From SIG452 sp045541975 (lineage in GTDB: Bacteria; Bacillota; Clostridia; UMGS1840), in contig JAZQKB010000036.1 in assembly GCA_045541975.1 (NCBI GenBank), positions 15,716 through 79,715 of the forward strand: a DNA stretch of 64,000 nucleotides, in the 5' to 3' direction. This document shows positions 42,356 through 51,054 of this stretch, one piece after another. Position 1 is the first letter of the stretch. The number at the start of each line of letters is the position of its first letter. The translations under genes were made by a program, and so were the position numbers. The notes beneath the pieces were generated by a model. The model worked only from the letters and a program-made list of their open reading frames with translations, was not told the DNA's origin and did no database searches.

Positions 42356-42438
42356 TGGAATGATTTTAGGATAAATTCCAGAAAAACCAAAAGACAATCT
42401 AACAAAAAACACCGAAAAAATTGTATCAAATATTGAGC

Positions 42439-42467
42439 TTGACGGCTCACAAGCCACATCATATAAT
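42439..42467 (+). promoter_or_regulatory. serS promoter
   Basis: TTGACG (42439-42444), 17 bp, TATAAT (42462-42467). No T-box leader is present in the short 5' UTR. Confidence 0.82.
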
Positions 42468-42513
42468 AGAATCGTAAAAGGGCGATAGCAAGTGCCAAAG
42501 AAGGAGAATGATT

Positions 42514-43782
42514 ATGCTGGACTTAAAACGTATCCGTGATGAAAAAGAAGAAGTAAAACGTCTGTTAACCATTAAAAAAGCTGACATTTCTTTACTGGAG
42601 AGAGTCAGCGAATTAGACGAAAAAAGAAGAACTCTGACTTTTCAGGCAGAAAACTTAAAAAATAAACAGAATACTGTTTCCAAGGAAATTCCCAAACTGA
42701 AAAAGGAAGGCAAAGATGTTGCTCCCATTTTCCAGGAAATGAAGGAATTATCCGAACAGATTAAAGGCATGGACAAGGAGCTTTCCGAAATTCAGGAAGA
42801 ACTGCAGGCAACCTTATTAAAGATTCCCAACACTCCTGCAGAATGTGTACCGGACGGCAACTCTGATGAAGATAACAAAGAAATCAGAAAATGGGGAACT
42901 CCCAGAGAATTTGATTTCCAGTTTAAACCCCACTGGGATATCGGGGAAGATTTAGGAATTTTAGATTTTGAACGTGGTGCCAAAATTACCGGTTCCCGTT
43001 TCACCGTATACAAAGGACTGGGTGCAAAATTAGAACGCGCTGTGATCAGCTTCTTCTTAGATACCCATACCCAAAACGGTTACACCGAAATTTTACCTCC
43101 CTATATGGTAAACCGTGCTTCCATGACCGGTACCGGTCAGCTTCCCAAATTTGAAGAAGATGCTTTCTCTTTAAATAACTGTGACTACTTTATGATTCCC
43201 ACCGCAGAAGTTCCTGTGACCAATCTGCACAGAGATGAAATTGTAAAGAAAGAAGACCTGCCCATTAAATACTGTGCTTATTCCGCATGTTTTCGTGCAG
43301 AAGCAGGCAGCGCAGGCCGTGATACCAGAGGCTTGATCCGTCAGCATCAGTTTAACAAAGTGGAATTGGTAAAATTTGCAAATCCCGAAAATTCCTTCCA
43401 GGAATTAGAATCTTTAACCAATGATGCAGAAAGACTGCTTCAGCTGTTAGGCTTACCTTACAGAGTGGTTCTGCTTTGCTCCGGTGACTTAGGCTTCTCC
43501 TCTGCAATGACATACGATTTGGAAGTATATTTACCCAGCTACGGCAGATATGTGGAAATTTCTTCCTGCTCCAACTTCGTGGATTATCAGGCAAGAAGAG
43601 CCAACATTAAGTTTAAAGAAGATATTAACTCCAAACCCCAGTTTGTGCATACCTTAAACGGTTCCGGTCTGGCTGTTGGCAGAACCGTGGCAGCAATTTT
43701 AGAAAACTATCAGAACGAAGACGGCTCCGTAACCGTTCCCGAAGTGCTGCGTCCGTACATGGGCACCGATCTTTTGGTATAG
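42514..43782 (+). CDS. serS: Seryl-tRNA synthetase
   Basis: 422 aa. The N-terminal antiparallel coiled coil (about residues 25-100) grips the tRNA-Ser long arm. The class II catalytic core has TGTGQLPKFEEDAF, motif 2 YSACFRAEAGSAGRDTRGLI and motif 3 NGSGLAVGRTVAAILE. The ATG at 42514 is 7 bp after AAGGAG, better placed than the ATG at 42508. It lies between parB and dnaA, an uncommon position. Confidence 0.95.
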   Translation: MLDLKRIRDEKEEVKRLLTIKKADISLLERVSELDEKRRTLTFQAENLKNKQNTVSKEIPKLKKEGKDVAPIFQEMKELSEQIKGMDKELSEIQEELQATLLKIPNTPAECVPDGNSDEDNKEIRKWGTPREFDFQFKPHWDIGEDLGILDFERGAKITGSRFTVYKGLGAKLERAVISFFLDTHTQNGYTEILPPYMVNRASMTGTGQLPKFEEDAFSLNNCDYFMIPTAEVPVTNLHRDEIVKKEDLPIKYCAYSACFRAEAGSAGRDTRGLIRQHQFNKVELVKFANPENSFQELESLTNDAERLLQLLGLPYRVVLLCSGDLGFSSAMTYDLEVYLPSYGRYVEISSCSNFVDYQARRANIKFKEDINSKPQFVHTLNGSGLAVGRTVAAILENYQNEDGSVTVPEVLRPYMGTDLLV

Positions 43783-43883
43783 CTCAACACAAAACAGTAC
43801 GATAAACTATAGTATCACACAGTTGCTTTTTAGATATTGTTCTATTCAAAGAAGTGTTGTGCCAAAAACCCTGTTAATCGTGC

Positions 43884-44040
43884 AATACCAAAAATATTTG
43901 CGAGGTGCTATGTAAAAGGTTTTCATAACTTCAGATAGTGCCATACCAAAAAAACCATACCAAAAAAAGTCATGCTAAAAATATTTGCGAGATACTGTCT
44001 ATCATGTTTTCATAACCTCGGATAGTGTCATGCTAAAAAA
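43884..44040 (+). repeat. Two ~87-bp direct repeats upstream of dnaA
   Basis: ATATTTGCGA recurs at 43894 and 43981 (87-bp period), followed in each unit by GTTTTCATAAC and GATAGTGYCATRCYAAAA. The 20-bp block CAGATAGTGCCATACCAAAA at 43932-43951 recurs exactly upstream of dnaN (46150-46169). Confidence 0.8.
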
Positions 44041-44179
44041 AATAAAAATTATTCTGACAATTATTATGTAAACCTGAAAATGTGAAAAACCTTAGGGATT
44101 ATGGGAAAGGTTTTCCACACAAAATTGAAAAATATTCCACAAAAAATGTGGATAAATCCAAAAAATGAGGTGAAATCAC
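44041..44179. other. oriC: Replication origin, part 1 (upstream of dnaA)
   Basis: DnaA-box-like 9-mers: TTTTCCACA (44111-44119), TATTCCACA (44133-44141) and a perfect TTATCCACA on the minus strand (44147-44155), in a very AT-rich stretch directly upstream of dnaA. With the 45503-46192 region this suggests a bipartite Bacillus-like origin. Confidence 0.75.
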
Positions 44180-45502
44180 TTGTTTTCCGTATCAGATCTC
44201 TACGAAAAGGTAGTAGACATAATAAAAAGTGAGATTTCTCCGGTGGCATACAGTACCTGGTTTTCCTCCGTTACCCCGGAAAAAATCGAAAACGATATCT
44301 TTTATTTCCGTGTTCCCATTGAATATACCCGCGATATGATTGAGAAAAAATACTCGGAGTTGGTAAAGACTGCAGTAGTTACTGCATCTCAGGGACAGAT
44401 TTCTGATTTCTGTTTCTTAGTGGATGACAGAAGAAACGCTCCCTCTGTGTTAGACCGTTTCTCCGATACTCGGGATGAACTGTCTACCTTAAATAAAAAA
44501 TATACCTTCGATAATTTTGTTATCGGAGAATCCAACCGTTTTGCACATGCAGCAGCAATTGCCGTGGCAGAAAGCCCGGCAGAAAACTATAACCCTTTAT
44601 TTATCTATGGCGGCGTTGGTTTGGGAAAAACCCATCTTTTGCATGCAATCGGCAACAGAATCAAAGAAAACGATCCTGCAAAAAAAGTATTATACTTAAC
44701 TTCTGAATCCTTTACCAATGAATTTATTGATTCAATTAAATCCGGTCAGAATACCACATTTCGTGATAAACTTCGCAACATTGACGTGTTAATGGTAGAC
44801 GATATTCAGTTTATCGGCGGAAAAGAAGGTACTCAGGAAGAATTTTTCCATACCTTCAATCATTTGTATCATAATGATAAACAGATTGTGTTATCCTCTG
44901 ACCGTCCTCCCAAAGATATCAGAACCTTGGAAGAAAGACTCAGAACCCGTTTTGAAGCAGGCTTAATGTGTGACATTAATGCACCTGATTTAGAAACCAG
45001 AATTGCAATTTTAAAGAAAAAAACTGAGGAAGAAAACTTCCCCATTGACGATGAAATTATCCAGTTTATTGCATCCAAAATCAAATCCAATGTCCGTGAA
45101 CTGGAAGGAATTTTTACCCGTCTGGTAGCTTTAACCAAGCTTTCCAAAAAAGAAATCACAAAAGATCTGGCAGAAGATGTAATAAAAGTGATTATTGCAG
45201 ATTCTAAAAAATCAAAACCCGGTATTGAAACGGTGATGGTGGAAACTGCAGGCTACTTTAATATTGATCCCGGTCTTTTAAAATCCGCTTCCAAAAAGAA
45301 AGAAATTGTGAAAGCACGTCAGGTTGCTATGTTCTTAGCAAGAGAAGTGTTGGAAATGAGTACCACCAAAATCGGTGAAGAATTTGGCGGACGAGACCAT
45401 TCCACTGTAATGTATTCCATCGAAAAAATTAAAGAAATCAGAAAAACAGACGCTTATATTGATACCATTATTGAGGAAATCACCGGCCTCTTAGAAGACT
45501 AA
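44180..45502 (+). CDS. dnaA: Chromosomal replication initiator DnaA
   Basis: 440 aa from a TTG start (44180) 7 bp after GAGGTG; no ATG is nearby. Domain I is about residues 1-80, a short linker follows, then the AAA+ domain with Walker A GGVGLGKTHLLHAIGN, Walker B VLMVDDIQFI and sensor motifs. The domain IV signature GGRDHSTVMYSIEKI binds DnaA boxes. dnaA is flanked by serS and dnaN; the usual rpmH/rnpA upstream neighbours are absent. Confidence 0.97.
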   Translation: MFSVSDLYEKVVDIIKSEISPVAYSTWFSSVTPEKIENDIFYFRVPIEYTRDMIEKKYSELVKTAVVTASQGQISDFCFLVDDRRNAPSVLDRFSDTRDELSTLNKKYTFDNFVIGESNRFAHAAAIAVAESPAENYNPLFIYGGVGLGKTHLLHAIGNRIKENDPAKKVLYLTSESFTNEFIDSIKSGQNTTFRDKLRNIDVLMVDDIQFIGGKEGTQEEFFHTFNHLYHNDKQIVLSSDRPPKDIRTLEERLRTRFEAGLMCDINAPDLETRIAILKKKTEEENFPIDDEIIQFIASKIKSNVRELEGIFTRLVALTKLSKKEITKDLAEDVIKVIIADSKKSKPGIETVMVETAGYFNIDPGLLKSASKKKEIVKARQVAMFLAREVLEMSTTKIGEEFGGRDHSTVMYSIEKIKEIRKTDAYIDTIIEEITGLLED

Positions 45503-46192
45503 TTTTTTTGGATAACACTATGATAAGATAGCAAAAACCTGGAAGTTTATTTTTCTATAAACAATCATACTTGATATTAAAAAGGTTGTTACATAAAGAA
45601 AATCCCAAAAAATATTGCTGTGATTATATATAATAGTATAATGGATTGCTATTGTAACCATAAAATATCCAAACAAAATTCTACAGAAGTTGGGGATAAG
45701 TGTTGTGGAATGAACCAAAATTCCTGTGTAATTTGATAAAGTTCTCCACATCTATGTTTGATCGAAAAAGTTCTTCATCAAAAGAATCCACAAATTCATA
45801 CACAATCCCACAGGGAATTAGTAGGAAAAAGCTGTGGAGAAAACATCCCCATTCTATGCTATGTGGAAAGCGATTGTTTTATGCACAAGTTATTAAAAAA
45901 GTTATAAACAATAAAAATTCTGATATTGCAAAGGAAGAAAAGAGTTTTCAACAATTCCCCAGCCCCTATTATAAATTACTGTTTATCCTTAATTATTTTT
46001 TCCTAATATCCTGATTCATTTTTAAATTTTTGAAATGGCAGATTTCAATTTTAAAAAAATCATCATCAATATCTTTTATCATTGCACTATAAAAAAAGTG
46101 CTAAACCCAAAAAATTGAGAGATAGTATCTGTTCAGTTTGTACTATCATCAGATAGTGCCATACCAAAAGAAACAAGGAGTGAAACACAACA
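45503..46192. other. oriC: Replication origin, part 2 (dnaA-dnaN intergenic region)
   Basis: 690 bp without a credible gene. It contains a perfect TTATGCACA (45879-45887) and near matches TTCTCCACA (45742-45750), minus-strand TTCTCCACA (45833-45841), CTTTCCACA (45862-45870) and CATTCCACA (45704-45712), amid long A/T runs. An inverted repeat GATAGTA/TACTATC (46121-46147) and the shared 20-mer (46150-46169) precede dnaN. Confidence 0.7.
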
Positions 46193-47287
46193 ATGAAATT
46201 TAGTTTTTTAAAAGAAGTGTTCTTGGAAAATTTATCCACCGTGTTAAAAGCAGTGTCCCCCAAAGCAACTGTTCCTCAACTGGAAGGGGTATATATTTCT
46301 GCATATGGCAATATGATTACCTTAATCGGTAACAACACCGAAATTGCAATCAAAGCCCGTTTTGAAGCGGATGTGCAAGAAGAAGGGGTTGGCGTGATCA
46401 ATGCCAAAAACCTTTTTGACATGGTTCGTCTGATGCCGGAAGGAACGGTTAGTATTTCCATAGACGAAAAACTGACTACCGTGATTAAATCCGGTGCTAC
46501 CCGTTATGAAATTGTGGCAATGGATGCGGAAATGTTTCCTGTGGTGGAAGAATTAAACTGTGAATTTTCTTTGAAAATCACAGAACAGAGCTTAAAAGAG
46601 CTGATTAAGAAAACCCTGTTTTCTATTGGTACTGCAGATACGAAAATCACCTTTACCGGTGCTTTATTTGAAGTGAAAGACAATGAATTAACGGTGGTTA
46701 CTTTAGACGGTTACCGAATGGCAGTACGAAAAGAAGAAATTTATCCTACCGGCGAAAACCGTTCCTACATTATTCCCGGTAAGAGCTTAAATGAACTGCT
46801 GAAAATTTTAGCAGATACCAAAGATGACACCGTCATCGAATTTGGTGACAGAAAAGCGCTGGTGAAACTGGATAACTACGAATTTTATACCAGATTGATT
46901 GACGGCGAATTTTTCAACTACGAACAGATTATCCCCAAAAATGCCGAAATCAAAGTGAAGGCTGTGACCAAAGAACTGGTGGAAGCCTTAGAAAGAGCAT
47001 CTCTTTTAATCACTGCAGATAACAAGGCACCCATCCGTATGCATTTAGAAGACGATAAAATGCACTTAAACACCATTTCCAGAATCGGTCATGCTCAGGA
47101 TATGATTCACATTGAAAAAACCGGTGATAATCTGGAAATCGGCTTTAACCATAAGTTTTTGTTAGATGCCTTAAAAGCATCTGAAACTGAAGAAATTTTC
47201 TTGGATTTCAGCAATAACTTAAGTCCCTGTATCTTGCGTGGAGAAACTGACGAATTTTTGTATATGGTCCTTCCTGTCCGCTTGTAA
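46193..47287 (+). CDS. dnaN: DNA polymerase III beta subunit (sliding clamp)
   Basis: 364 aa, three repeated clamp domains. The N-terminus MKFSFLKEVFLENLSTVLKA (split at 20 residues) and the C-terminal CILRGETDEFLYMVLPVRL are typical. It holds polymerase on DNA. ATG at 46193 follows CAAGGAGTGAAACACAACA. recF and gyrB do not follow; a palindromic element and hisZ do. Confidence 0.96.
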   Translation: MKFSFLKEVFLENLSTVLKAVSPKATVPQLEGVYISAYGNMITLIGNNTEIAIKARFEADVQEEGVGVINAKNLFDMVRLMPEGTVSISIDEKLTTVIKSGATRYEIVAMDAEMFPVVEELNCEFSLKITEQSLKELIKKTLFSIGTADTKITFTGALFEVKDNELTVVTLDGYRMAVRKEEIYPTGENRSYIIPGKSLNELLKILADTKDDTVIEFGDRKALVKLDNYEFYTRLIDGEFFNYEQIIPKNAEIKVKAVTKELVEALERASLLITADNKAPIRMHLEDDKMHLNTISRIGHAQDMIHIEKTGDNLEIGFNHKFLLDALKASETEEIFLDFSNNLSPCILRGETDEFLYMVLPVRL

Positions 47288-47372
47288 AATGGTGCATAAT
47301 CCGTGAATCTCACCGCTCGCTGTATACAAAGTACAGCTTCGGGTTCAATTTCCAAATTCTGCATCCATTTTC
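47288..47372 (+). repeat. Palindromic element PE-10 (short subtype)
   Basis: It begins at the dnaN stop: ATGGTGCATAATCCGTGAATC, core CACCGCTCGCTGTA-TACAAAG-TACAGC (stem GCTGTA/TACAGC) and GGGTTCAATTT, then the end motif TTCTGCATCCATTTTCC. The second hairpin is missing, as in the copy at 6338-6432. Confidence 0.75.
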
Positions 47373-47478
47373 CTGCACGTTTTGAAATAGTAACCTAAAA
47401 ATCACCTCTCAGTCACAAGGAACCAAACAAAAAGACCAAAAGAAACAAAAGAAACCAAAAAAGGAGAACCCCTGCACT

Positions 47479-48555
47479 ATGAAAAAAACAGCATTAACTC
47501 TGGAAGGTACCAACGATATCTTATTTTCCGAGTGCCAGTTTAAGCATCAGATTGAGGAGAGTATCTTAGGATGTTTCCAGTCCTACGGTTATTTCCCTCT
47601 GGAAACTCCTTTAATGGAGTATGATAGCGTGTTTTCTGAAGCAGAAGGTTTGTACCGCCTGGTAGACAGAAACGGTGCAGTGGTATCCTTACGCCCTGAC
47701 ATGACCATGCCTATTGCCAGAGTGGCAGCAACCAAATTATACGATCAGCTGCCCGTAAGAGCATCCTATTTAGGCAATGTATACCGTTTTTCCGATCCTA
47801 CCAAAGGTGGCAGACAAAATGAATTTACCCAGGCAGGTATTGAATTACTGGGAGAAACAGGCACCTTTTATGATGCGGAAGTCATTGCATTGACGGTGAA
47901 TGCTCTTTTAGATGCAGGCGCTACCAAGTTTATGGTGGAACTTGGCAATGTGAATTTTGTCAGAGGATTATTATCTGAAAGTCACTTATCCGAAGAATTG
48001 CAAGACGAAATCAACGAGCTGATGGTGAAAAAAGATATTCTATCTATGGAAGAAGTGTTACAAACTGTTACTTTAGATGCCACCATCAAGGATATTATCC
48101 TAAAGCTTCCCACCTTATTTGGCGGAAAAGAAATTTTAGATGATATGCTTTTAAAGAAACTTCCCGAACCTTCTAAAAAAGCCTTAACTGAGCTGATAGA
48201 AATTTATACTTACCTTTCTTACTACGGTTACGAAAACTACATCACCTTCGATTTGGGAATGAATAAAAATATGGACTACTACACCGGCATGATTTTTAAA
48301 ATCTTTCATCAGGGTGTAGGATTTCCCGTAGCAGGCGGAGGAAGATATGATAAATTAATTTCCCGCTTCGGAAAGGAAATTCCGGCAACCGGTTCTGCGA
48401 TTTATATCAACCGTTTAACCGACGGTATGAGTCATGTTATTTCGCTTACGTCCCCCAAAGCAGACGAACAGTTAACAGGTGATGACAAAAAAGCCTTAAT
48501 CGAAAAAGCCAAAGAATTACGAAAAGCAGGCAAGTCTGTCATCGTGAACGGATAG
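47479..48555 (+). CDS. hisZ: ATP phosphoribosyltransferase regulatory subunit HisZ
   Basis: 358 aa, a HisRS-like protein without anticodon domain function. Class II core features: LRPDMTMPIARVAA, YLGNVYRF, QNEFTQAGIELLG and GGGRYDKLISRFG. HisZ joins the short HisG to form the active, histidine-feedback-regulated hetero-octamer. hisG, of the short type, follows 15 bp later, which fits. ATG at 47479 follows AAAAAAGGAGAACCCCTGCACT. Confidence 0.92.
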   Translation: MKKTALTLEGTNDILFSECQFKHQIEESILGCFQSYGYFPLETPLMEYDSVFSEAEGLYRLVDRNGAVVSLRPDMTMPIARVAATKLYDQLPVRASYLGNVYRFSDPTKGGRQNEFTQAGIELLGETGTFYDAEVIALTVNALLDAGATKFMVELGNVNFVRGLLSESHLSEELQDEINELMVKKDILSMEEVLQTVTLDATIKDIILKLPTLFGGKEILDDMLLKKLPEPSKKALTELIEIYTYLSYYGYENYITFDLGMNKNMDYYTGMIFKIFHQGVGFPVAGGGRYDKLISRFGKEIPATGSAIYINRLTDGMSHVISLTSPKADEQLTGDDKKALIEKAKELRKAGKSVIVNG

Positions 48556-48570
48556 GGGGTACAAAACGAA

Positions 48571-49206
48571 ATGGAATATATTACAGTTGCATTGGCAAAA
48601 GGCCGTTTGGGTGACTATGCTGCCGAAATTTTCGGCAAAGCAGGTTACGATATTTCCTGCCTGGAAGACAAAGGCAGAAAGTTGATTTTTACCGATGAAG
48701 TGGGGAAAATCAAGTATATTTTGGTGAAAGCTTCCGACGTGCCATGCTATGTGGAATACGGTGCAGCGGATATCGGCGTGGTGGGCAAAGACACCATTTT
48801 GGAAGAAGGCAGAAGCCTGTATGAAGTTTTAAATCTGAATTTTGGAAAATGCAGAATGTGTGTTTGCGGACCGAAAGAAGCAAAAGAAAAGCTCAAAAGC
48901 CGTGTGTCATCTTTAAAGGTTGCCACCAAATATCCCAACATTGCCAGAAGTTATTTTAAAGATGTGAAAAAGCAGTCTCCCGACATCATTAAATTAAACG
49001 GTTCTATTGAACTGGCGCCAATTGTGGGGTTATCCGATGTGATCGTGGATATTGTGGAATCGGGCAAAACTTTGGAAGAAAACGGACTTGGCGTATTAGA
49101 AGAAGTGTGCCAGCTGTCTGCACGCCTGATTGTGAATAAAGTCAGCATGAAAATGAAAAAACAAATCATGCCTATGATTGAAAAAGTGAAAGCGGTTATT
49201 GAATAA
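48571..49206 (+). CDS. hisG: ATP phosphoribosyltransferase, short form
   Basis: 211 aa, lacking the C-terminal regulatory domain of long HisG, so HisZ dependent. It couples ATP and PRPP in the first step of histidine synthesis. Motifs: VALAKGRLGDYAAEIFGKAG (start), DVPCYVEYGAADIGVVGKD and the PRPP loop DVIVDIVESGKTLEENGL. ATG at 48571 follows ATAGGGGGTACAAAACGAA. hisH starts 1 bp after its stop. Confidence 0.95.
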   Translation: MEYITVALAKGRLGDYAAEIFGKAGYDISCLEDKGRKLIFTDEVGKIKYILVKASDVPCYVEYGAADIGVVGKDTILEEGRSLYEVLNLNFGKCRMCVCGPKEAKEKLKSRVSSLKVATKYPNIARSYFKDVKKQSPDIIKLNGSIELAPIVGLSDVIVDIVESGKTLEENGLGVLEEVCQLSARLIVNKVSMKMKKQIMPMIEKVKAVIE

Positions 49207-49207
49207 T

Positions 49208-49807
49208 ATGATAGCAATTATTGACTACGGCGCAGGAAACCTGTTCGGGGTTTCCAATGCGTTAAAACAGTTTACCAAGGAAGTGGAGATTACTTCCGAC
49301 AAAGATACCATCCGTGCTGCCGACCATGTGATTTTGCCCGGTGTTGGCAGTTTTGACGATGCCATGGGGAGCATCAAACGTTCCGGTTTAATTGAAACCG
49401 TCTACGAAGTGATTGACAAAAAAACTCCTTTTTTAGGCATCTGCGTAGGGTTACAGATGTGTTTTGAGACATCGGAGGAAGGGGTATTGCCCGGTCTTGG
49501 CATTTTCCCCGGTGAAATTAAAAAATTTCCCGTGGACATTTGCAAAAAAGTGCCTCAGATTGGCTGGAATCGGGTGACAACCAAAGAGAGTCCCCTGTTT
49601 TTGGACTTGCCGGATGATTACTTCTATTTTGTGCATAGCTACTATTTGGAAGCAAAAAACCGTGACGAGGTGATTGCCACCTCTGAGTATGGCATCCCTT
49701 TTGATTGTGCATACCAAAAAGATAATGTGTTTTTAACCCAGTTTCATCCCGAAAAAAGCGGAAAAACAGGATTAAAGCTACTTGAAAATTTTTTGAAGGT
49801 GAAATAA
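49208..49807 (+). CDS. hisH: Imidazole glycerol phosphate synthase glutaminase subunit HisH
   Basis: 199 aa class I glutamine amidotransferase. The triad is intact: nucleophile Cys in FLGICVGLQMCF and His/Glu in TQFHPEKSG. It supplies ammonia to HisF. Start ATG 49208, immediately after the hisG stop; a TTG at 49199 is possible. The usual downstream hisA/hisF are missing here: a DUF559 repeat-cassette follows, then rnc. hisF, hisA, hisB, hisD and hisI must be elsewhere if the pathway is complete. Confidence 0.94.
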   Translation: MIAIIDYGAGNLFGVSNALKQFTKEVEITSDKDTIRAADHVILPGVGSFDDAMGSIKRSGLIETVYEVIDKKTPFLGICVGLQMCFETSEEGVLPGLGIFPGEIKKFPVDICKKVPQIGWNRVTTKESPLFLDLPDDYFYFVHSYYLEAKNRDEVIATSEYGIPFDCAYQKDNVFLTQFHPEKSGKTGLKLLENFLKVK

Positions 49808-49811
49808 GACA

Positions 49812-49876
49812 CCCGAAGGGTGCCTCCCTCTGAGGAGGGAGGTGGATTTTGCGAAGCAAAAAACGGAGGGAGAGAT
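49812..49876. repeat. Left boundary repeat of the DUF559 cassette
   Basis: Contains CCTCCCTCTGAGGAGGGAGG (palindrome) and GGAGGGAGAGATAT, which pairs with the right boundary at 50239-50305. GATTTTGCGAAGCAAAAAAC gives a TTTTGC/GCAAAA hairpin between them. Confidence 0.8.
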
Positions 49877-50230
49877 ATGATATCTTACAATAAGAAAAAT
49901 ATCCCTTTGGCAAAAGAACTTCGGAAGAGTATGACCAAAGAAGAACGTCATCTTTGGTATGATTTTTTGAAAAGTTTTCCCATTCGCTTTCAAAGGCAAA
50001 AGGCGATTGGACAGTATATTGTGGATTTTTACTGTGCCAAAGCAAGGCTGATTGTGGAGCTGGACGGTTCTCAACATTACACCGATGATGGAGAGATATC
50101 CGATGAAGTACGTAGTGAACAATTACAATCACAAGGCCTTTTTGTCCTTCGTTTTAGCAATTTAGATATTCGTAATAATTTTTTGGGAGTTTGTGAAACA
50201 ATTTCCAATACCGTAAACAAAAGACTGTAA
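49877..50230 (+). CDS. DUF559 (Vsr-like) endonuclease-domain protein
   Basis: 117 aa from ATG 49877, after GGAGGGAGAGAT. The family marks are KELRKSMTKEERHLWYDFLK, FRRQKAIG-type (FQRQKAIGQYIVDFYC), the catalytic-type LIVELDGSQHY and LRFSNLDIRNNFLGV. DUF559 belongs to the PD-(D/E)XK superfamily near Vsr; the Asp in VDFY and Glu-x-Asp in VELDG are the probable metal ligands. Its function is unsettled. The gene sits inside a split palindromic repeat between hisH and rnc, which suggests it travels with that repeat. Confidence 0.85.
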   Translation: MISYNKKNIPLAKELRKSMTKEERHLWYDFLKSFPIRFQRQKAIGQYIVDFYCAKARLIVELDGSQHYTDDGEISDEVRSEQLQSQGLFVLRFSNLDIRNNFLGVCETISNTVNKRL

Positions 50231-50238
50231 CAAGAAAG

Positions 50239-50305
50239 AGTATCTCTCCCTCAGTCTCGGCGTTGCCGAGCCAGCTCCCTCCTCAGAGGGAGCCAAGATA
50301 TGATA
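50239..50305. repeat. Right boundary repeat of the DUF559 cassette
   Basis: GTATCTCTCCCTC, then CTCGGC-GTT-GCCGAG, then GCTCCCTCCTCAGAGGGAGC. GTATCTCTCCCTC is complementary to the inner end of the left boundary. Confidence 0.8.
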
Positions 50306-50336
50306 AACAGCGATAGAAAGGAGGTTTTTTGGTAAA

Positions 50337-51011
50337 ATGGAAAAGAAAATCGGATATGTGTTCAAAAATAAGGAGCTGCTTCGTAACGCCTTGACTCGCC
50401 GTTCCTATGCGGTGGAGCATAACTTGGAAGAATACAATCAGCGGTTGGAATTTTTGGGAGATTCGGTATTGGGCTTAACAATTGCCGAGGAGCTTTACAA
50501 ACTGCTTCCCGATGTGAAAGAGGGGGAGCTGACCAAATTAAAAGCATCTGTAGTTTGTGAAAAATCCTTGGCCATTGTGGCAAATTCTTTAGAAATTCCC
50601 CGTTATCTGTTAATCGGAAACGGAGAAAGACTTCTGGGCATTCAAAACTTAGATTCCACCACCTCAGACACGTTGGAAGCAATATTTGGTGCCGTGTTTT
50701 TGGACAGCGATTTTGTAACCGTCAAAGAAGTGGTGCTTCGCCTGATGAAAACCGCAGTGGAAGAAACCGTCAGAAACCGGAATGTGCTGGATTCCAAGTC
50801 CAAATTACAGGAGCTGGTGCAAAAGGAATCCAAAGTGGATTTGGTGTATGAACTGGTCAAATCCGAAGGTCCCGACCACGACAAATTCTTTGTCAGCCAG
50901 GTATCCCACATGGGAAAAGTGCTTGGTATGGGCGAAGGCAAAACTAAAAAAGAGGCAGAAAAGCAAGCTGCCCGACAAGCCATTGAAACTTACTATCCCA
51001 ATGAAGTATAA
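50337..51011 (+). CDS. rnc: Ribonuclease III
   Basis: 224 aa. The RNase III signature NQRLEFLGDSVLGLTIAEEL (about residues 33-52) and DTLEAIFGAVFLDS are present, followed by a double-stranded RNA binding domain (SKLQELVQKES to the end, GEGKTKKEAEKQAARQAI). It processes rRNA and dsRNA. Only the right boundary of the DUF559 cassette separates it from that gene; its SD AAAGGAGG lies just outside the repeat. Confidence 0.95.
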   Translation: MEKKIGYVFKNKELLRNALTRRSYAVEHNLEEYNQRLEFLGDSVLGLTIAEELYKLLPDVKEGELTKLKASVVCEKSLAIVANSLEIPRYLLIGNGERLLGIQNLDSTTSDTLEAIFGAVFLDSDFVTVKEVVLRLMKTAVEETVRNRNVLDSKSKLQELVQKESKVDLVYELVKSEGPDHDKFFVSQVSHMGKVLGMGEGKTKKEAEKQAARQAIETYYPNEV

Positions 51012-51054
51012 ACCGAAGAAACGAAATACCGAAAAGAAAGGAAGACCAAAAAGA

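Noticed and set aside
45700..46014. A 104-codon + strand open frame between dnaA and dnaN
   Set aside because: No SD, composition of AT-rich non-coding DNA, and it overlaps several DnaA-box-like sites; treated as origin sequence.
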